Shown here: positions 58,933 through 64,000 of the stretch, one piece after another
How the letters are laid out: every line of letters begins with the position of its first letter
Position numbering within the stretch: position 1 is the stretch's first letter
Assembly: GCF_001649575.2 (NCBI RefSeq)
Contig: NC_051441.1
Span: forward strand, 16,895,428 to 16,959,427
Direction: 5' to 3'
From: Kryptolebias marmoratus
Lineage: Eukaryota; Chordata; Actinopteri; Cyprinodontiformes; Rivulidae
DNA length: 64,000 nucleotides
The notes under the pieces: generated by a model
Told to the model about the DNA's origin: nothing
Databases searched by the model: none
Seen by the model: the letters and a program-made list of their open reading frames with translations, nothing else
Position numbers and translations under genes: made by a program

Positions 58933-59244
58933 TATCAAAGTCCAAAACGTGTATTAGACTCATCTGTGAGTTGGCAAAACATATGACAGATTTGATTTCT
59001 CCTGGATAATTACTGTACGCTCCCTAACTGGCAAACAATCTACACAATTGTATTCCATATACTTTTGGTTTATCACAAAAAGAGATGAGAGTTTAAGGTT
59101 TTGATTCCATAAATGCTCCACCCTCACAACTCTGGGACAAATGTTCTCTGTGTTGAGAAAAGAAAATGAAAGAAATCACCTTTTTTTATTTTTAAACTTT
59201 CTAAAATGCAAAGGCCTCTTATATCTGTTTTCTGTTGGTTTTAG

Positions 59245-59352
59245 TTCAGCCTCCCTCAGTCCGAGGCTATGAGAGGGAGAGAGGAGTCCCTGGCCGCGCC
59301 ACCATGCTACTTCTGAGAAGCAGGGATGAGACTTTGGCTGGCAAAACACAAG
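59245..59352 (+). other. Candidate exon with Kozak-context ATG
   Basis: Acceptor TTGGTTTTAG ends at 59244 and the donor is CACAAG|GTAAGG. Inside is GCCGCGCCACCATGC, with the ATG at 59304-59306 in strong context, giving 16 codons (MLLLRSRDETLAGKTQ) to the donor. Joined to the exon starting at 63953 the frame stays open to the window edge. It may be an upstream reading frame in a 5' leader or a true N-terminus. Confidence 0.35.
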
Positions 59353-60535
59353 GTAAGGCAATATTGATGCATGGGGCCTCCTCACAGCCCGAGCCACTCG
59401 TAGTTTTCTCGTCCCCGCTGAGACTCACTGAAACAACCCATCTTATCTCTGCCGGCTTGTATTTGTGCGTCTGCAGCTTCCTCGAATGTGCGCAAAGCTC
59501 GGTGATGGATGTTCTGAAACTCCTGAGAGCCTTTTTGCTTTGTATCTCATGCCAGGTTTGCTTGAGGGTCAGGATAATGGTTCAAGGTGGAGTCTGCAGA
59601 CAAATGGTTTAATCCTTGGTTTGTAGCACTGTGTGCACTTTGATCAATGGCGTGCGTCAGCGCATGGATGCTCGACCTGACCCCGGGACTTATCGACTAT
59701 TGGCCTCTTTTCCATAGCTCTACAGGCATTGATCCGGCAATTAAAAGATTGGTTTAAGCGTGTTTTTTGTGGCGGAAGCGTGTTTGGACGCTCATTCTTG
59801 TTAGCCGTCTTCATTCACTGCTGTTTCTGTGTGCAGGAAAACAAGAAGCGTGTACGTTTTTGTGTAATAAGATAAAAAAAGACATATTTCTCCTTGTGTT
59901 CCCGCACCATATTACAGCTACCACAGAGGTCAGTGGGAGGTCATTATCATATCAGCACATTTTACCATTTTCTGATCTATTCTTCTGCTGAAGTTTTTTT
60001 TTAAACACTTCCTATGAGTTGATTTCTTATCTGCCACCTTATTTCATTTTGTCCTCCCTCTGTCCCTTATTGTTCCTCCTCTTCCTCCACTCAGACTCTT
60101 TCTTTCTTTCCTTACGGTATGCACTATTAATCAGTTTAAGAGACGTGAGCCTTGGCACAAAGGTGCAGGCGTAAGAAACTAAATTTCTTCCCTTTTTTTT
60201 TAAGGGAAATTGAAGTTATTGAGAGCGGAGATGTGAGGTGGGAGTAATGGACTATGCGCTCAGTGTGTTAGCGCACTGGAACATGGTGCCAGGGCACAGT
60301 TTCTCCTATTACTTCAAAGCAGCTGCCTCGGCCAGCAGCGGGGAGACGGTGCAGCTTTATAATGAAGTGCCTCAGCCTCGGCCCTCTGTTGTTAGCTGAA
60401 AGTCACACAGCGGTTTCAGCTGTTGCTGACGCCGCACTTTCCCTACTATCGCCTTACGTCAGAAAGCATTACCATATAGATGAATTAGCGTTGACGAGGA
60501 ATCCCATTTACACACAAAACTCTGCTGTTGTTTTA

Positions 60536-60536
<1 letters not shown>

Positions 60537-60596
<60 letters not shown>
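60537..60596. repeat. (AAT)n microsatellite
   Basis: About 20 uninterrupted AAT units. Confidence 0.97.
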
Positions 60597-60600
<4 letters not shown>

Positions 60601-61280
60601 GGAGCTTTCACACATACAGTTACAAATTACTAGTCTATTAGTTCTGTTATTGAACTCAAGCGAGCTTCCTGCTCTTTTAAAAGGTTAAAAGAAAAAGCAC
60701 AGCCTGGAATAATGACTAAATGAGGACGTATTAGAATAATAATGTCTCAAGAGGGATTTTTTTTTCTTTTTAAAGCTTTATCTCCAGCCCTTGTGTACCT
60801 AAGCTAAATAGGATTCTGGGCTCTCATTTTATCAACACAGCCCAGTGCCATTAATTAACTGCAGTGTAGTTTTTCAATCACTTTTCAGTCAAATCCATTT
60901 AACAATGGATTCTTATTTAGACTCTGGGAACCCGTGTCATCAGTCACACCCAATGAACCGGTGACACATACTGAGACTACATTCTGTGATGTGCAATATA
61001 ATGTTTTTTTTTTATTTCAGGGTCACCCTTCTCCTCTTTGCCGATGCACAGAATGCAGTTCATGGCACAGATCTGTACTGAAGTGTAACAGTGAGATAAA
61101 TGAGCACCTTCTCGGTGGTCACTGATTGTCTGGCCCTTTCTCTTTCCTGCTGAGAAGTCTCTTATTATTATTTTGCACCAGTTTGAAGAGGATAATAATT
61201 ATTGATGCCATTCTTCTTTTATGCCTTCTGAAAAATGAGACCTGTAGGTGTGTTTTTTCAGTTAAATGTTGCTTCCTAAA

Positions 61281-61955
61281 TTAAAGTTAAAGAGAAAGTT
61301 TGGCTTTTTTGAAGTGGTACTCTGTGGAGAGCTTATGAGCGGTCAGTATCTTACCTGTTGTAGATAGTTTTTTTTGAATGAAAGATTTTTAATTCTGACA
61401 GAATTAACAAGCTACCAGCTAGTCTAAGACAAAGATAGCTGCTATCTTGAAACCACTTCAGTCTTCAGTCTGTTTGTAGTGGGTCACGCCAGAGCTGTTT
61501 TATAAACCGTTACATCGCAGTTACGTTTGCTTCAGACGGTTTTTACACCGAAGACTGAGCTGTCTGTGGACTGTAACTAATAACAATTTACCTGAAACAC
61601 GTATCGCAAAATGGCATGTTAACGGAGCTGAAAAAAGTAACTAAAAGTAAAATTTTGTTGCAGTTGAAGCAGATGCAGTTTCATAGATTTTCCCACTGCC
61701 TCATTTTCCATTCGATAGTTTCGTATCCTGTTTTGCAATATATGCTTCACATGGATTGTTGTTGTATTAAAAAAAAACATCTAGTGGAAAAATAACAACA
61801 GTGTAAACGTTTATTAAATACTGTTCATGTGAACTGCTATGAAGTTTGATCAGAATTAAGTATTTCTTCAAACTGACGTCATTCAAAGATATGCCTCCAA
61901 CAGTTAAGATACTGACTGCACGTAACGTCTCCACAGTACCACCCTTGAAAACAAA
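61281..61955. mobile_element. Foldback element, copy 5
   Basis: The left end AAAGTTTGGCTTTTTTGAAG, with GTGGTACTCTGTGGAGA and CAGTATCTTACCTGTTG, mirrors the right end. Reverse-complemented, the right end reads TTTTGTTTTCAAGGGTGGTA, CTGTGGAGACGTTA and CAGTATCTTAACTGTTGG. Confidence 0.75.
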
Positions 61956-63952
61956 ATCTGCTCGTCTTAAATGCAGAAACCTGTAAATTAGGAGCCTTTA
62001 GACGGAGTTAAGGACAGGAAAGAATCATGGACAAGAAGAGTAGGAGGAAGTTTCAGTAATTATCTTTGGGGATGTCAAAAAAATCCCCAAAACAGAACGA
62101 GTGTCTGAAGCTGACTGACCTTTGATGAGCCCGTTCCGCTGTGTAATTCTGTTTTGCCAACAAAAATAAAAGTTTCACGGCAGTGTGTGGGCATATCTCA
62201 TTAGTTTAATAGTGGTACTTAAAAAAAACCTTTTCAGGCACGGCTATATAACACTGACATATTTCTCAGCGTAATGAAAACCAGTCAAATTGTGCGTGTT
62301 AGGCTTCACTGATGCTAAATTATTTTGTGACTGAATAATCACAGGAAATATGGCAGCACCGTAACAGCACAAGTCTCAGTTTATTTCCGTCTCATGCTAC
62401 TTTATGCTCGTTACTACAAATTAAATCTGAACAGCCCAAATGCTTAAGTTTGACCTAAAAACGACTGCAGAGATGTGCGCTGGATCGAACGGGTTGCAAA
62501 AGGGCCGATCGATTGAGGTGCGCTCATCCTTGCCCCCAGCAGAGGAGCAGCAACATAAGTCACCTGGAAAACGTCCTGCAGATCCAATCGTTAGCTGAAC
62601 GCTGCGCTTCCAACGTTTGCTTTTGGTGGCATCTGTTTTTCCTGGCACGTCCTCAGATGCAGGTTGAGAGGGGAGGCTTCAGGTGCCGTTGATGTTTGTG
62701 CTCTAGTTGTTGGACCGATCTACAGCTGAAATGAGTCCTTGATTACAGGACTTTAACCAAAAAGCATTGATGCTTTTTCCTTTACACTTTTTTGCATCAG
62801 TGTCAAAATGTCTGCGATAAAACCTTTGGTAACCGTATACCAGTGTAGACCAAATTTAAAAAACAAAAACAAAAAAACTGCAATTAAATCCCTGTGCACA
62901 ACAACGGGATTTTAAAGAACATCATGAGAAAACCCGGCCCTCTTTGAAGCTCTACAGCTCAGATGTGCTTCACAGTGGAAACATCATTCAAAGTTTGAAC
63001 AGGTCACAGAAAGTTGGACTTTAAATGTCTGAACTAGCATTTTAATGCCTTTTACTGTTTTTTTTTACACAGTCACAGTTCAGGTTTCATGAACCTTTGG
63101 TAGCAGTACATCATGCAGTGTAGATGACATTTGCAGAAAACTGCAAAAGTTTCCATACACACTGCAGAGGGATTTTAGTGAGAAGACTTTGCACGACAAA
63201 TTGAACTGTACGTGACTGAACTGACACTTTTACATCTCTAACCATTCTTACACGATTACTGTTTAAAAATTTGTCTCGCAAATCTTACAATAAAATGTTC
63301 AACTTAGAGTGAGGATGTCCCAGATCAGCTGCTGAGCTTCTCTACCTCTCTCCGTCTCTCTCTCTCTCGCTTCGGGAGGGTTAATAACACAACGCCGTAT
63401 TTCTGTTTGCACATGTACACGCTTGTTCAAACCTTCACCAGACGTGCGTTCGGGTAAGCGAGACCTTTTTCTGGGCTCTGCTTCGGCTGACTCGCTGTTT
63501 TCTGGTTTCACCTAGAGGTTGTGTCGCGAAAACAGGTGACTGATTCGCTCGGCTGTGCCGCTGCCGCAGATCAGCATCTTTACGCGTCCGTGATCGACAG
63601 GAAACACTTGTACTCCTGCCTCGAGGAATAGCGCCGACGAGAGTCGAGTGTTTTGCTGTACACTTGTAAGAGTGGATGATTTGAAGCTGGCTAATAATCC
63701 AAACATGGTTCTGCATTAGCGTGCTGTGACCTGGAAGAGCAGAGAAACAGTATTATTCAGTAGTAGCTCAGGCTGAATGTGATGTCACTGTTTTTATTCT
63801 TGATTTAAGGATGACTCCTGGAATCCAGCTGCGCTTTAAAGTCTTGACCCCATACGTCCTGGAACGTAATTAATGCTACATTTGATGAATGTGTTGTTAC
63901 TCAGGAGCTGCAACTAATTAATTCTATTTAAACTTCTTTTTCTTCATCACAG
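61956..63952. other. Non-coding stretch, 62.0-63.95 kb
   Basis: I see no convincing exon, RNA gene or repeat; probably intronic if the gene on the right edge is real. Confidence 0.4.
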
Positions 63953-64000
63953 CTCCACTAGACTCCATTTTCTATCCCATTATGAGGGCTGTGCCAGACA
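63953..64000 (+). CDS. Candidate first coding exon of a gene running off the right edge (speculative)
   Basis: A pyrimidine-rich acceptor (TTCTTTTTCTTCATCACAG) ends at 63952. The exon then has an ATG at 63982-63984 (MRAVPD to the edge). The frame is also open from the splice site and is in phase with the exon ending at 59352. Only six codons follow the ATG, so identity cannot be read from sequence. Synteny with human 12p13.1 suggests GRIN2B as one candidate. Confidence 0.3.

Noticed and set aside
60362..60688. 108-codon frame with a poly-Asn tract
   Set aside because: The Asn run is the translated (AAT)n microsatellite.
1..64000. CRISPR arrays, operons, tRNA or rRNA genes
   Set aside because: This is vertebrate DNA; no spaced direct-repeat array, no tRNA cloverleaf and no rRNA sequence was seen on either strand.

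Overview
This 64-kb window is vertebrate nuclear DNA, most likely from a ray-finned (teleost) fish. The genes have short exons with GT-AG introns, the protein-coding genes have clear human orthologues, and the non-coding DNA carries Tc1-type transposon remnants, fish-type LINE tails, CA/AT/AAAT/AAT microsatellites and several dispersed non-autonomous repeats. A percomorph, perhaps close to killifish or livebearers, is my guess from the repeat types; it is not shown by the data.

Layout, left to right: (1) last exon and 3' UTR of an unrecognised coiled-coil gene (+, 168-1.3 kb); (2) NDUFA6 (+, 2.06-3.52 kb), complex I LYR subunit; (3) SMDT1/EMRE (-, 4.94-5.40 kb), mitochondrial calcium uniporter subunit; (4) FAM234B (-, 6.79-14.47 kb, 12 coding exons); (5) a U12 minor-spliceosome snRNA gene (-, 14.73-14.88 kb), head to head with (6) POLDIP3/SKAR (+, 15.37-19.93 kb, 10 exons); (7) RRP7A (+, 21.98-24.33 kb, 7 exons); (8) a 12-exon zona pellucida gene of the ZP1/ZP4 class with trefoil domain, furin site and transmembrane anchor (-, 25.52-31.90 kb); (9) WBP2NL-like (+, 33.13-36.06 kb, 8 exons); (10) HEBP1 (-, 39.43-45.42 kb, 4 exons); (11) FMC1 (-, 49.43-50.72 kb, 2 exons); (12) from about 52.5 kb to the right edge, a gene-poor stretch with spliced-leader-like exons on the + strand that may be the 5' part of a large gene. 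GRIN2B is a guess from synteny only. Every multi-exon model was assembled by eye; reading phases agree across all junctions and total lengths come out as whole codons.

Functionally the genes are mostly housekeeping: three mitochondrial factors (NDUFA6, SMDT1, FMC1), a haem-binding protein (HEBP1) and RNA-processing genes (U12, POLDIP3, RRP7A). Their promoters show typical housekeeping sites (ETS/GABP, NRF-1, CRE, CTCF-like). Two genes are probably reproductive: the ZP egg-coat gene and WBP2NL, whose mammalian orthologue is a sperm protein. Genes that in human lie on 22q13.2 (NDUFA6, SMDT1, U12, POLDIP3, RRP7A, WBP2NL) alternate here with genes from human 12p13.1 (FAM234B, HEBP1, perhaps GRIN2B).

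The most noteworthy non-gene signals are a 65-bp perfect palindrome between the first two genes, a family of long-inverted-repeat (foldback) elements spread over 37-62 kb, a second family of dispersed ~260-bp units that occur singly or in tandem pairs, and a tiny LINE-tail insertion with a 13-bp target duplication nested in one foldback copy. I found no novel multi-gene system.
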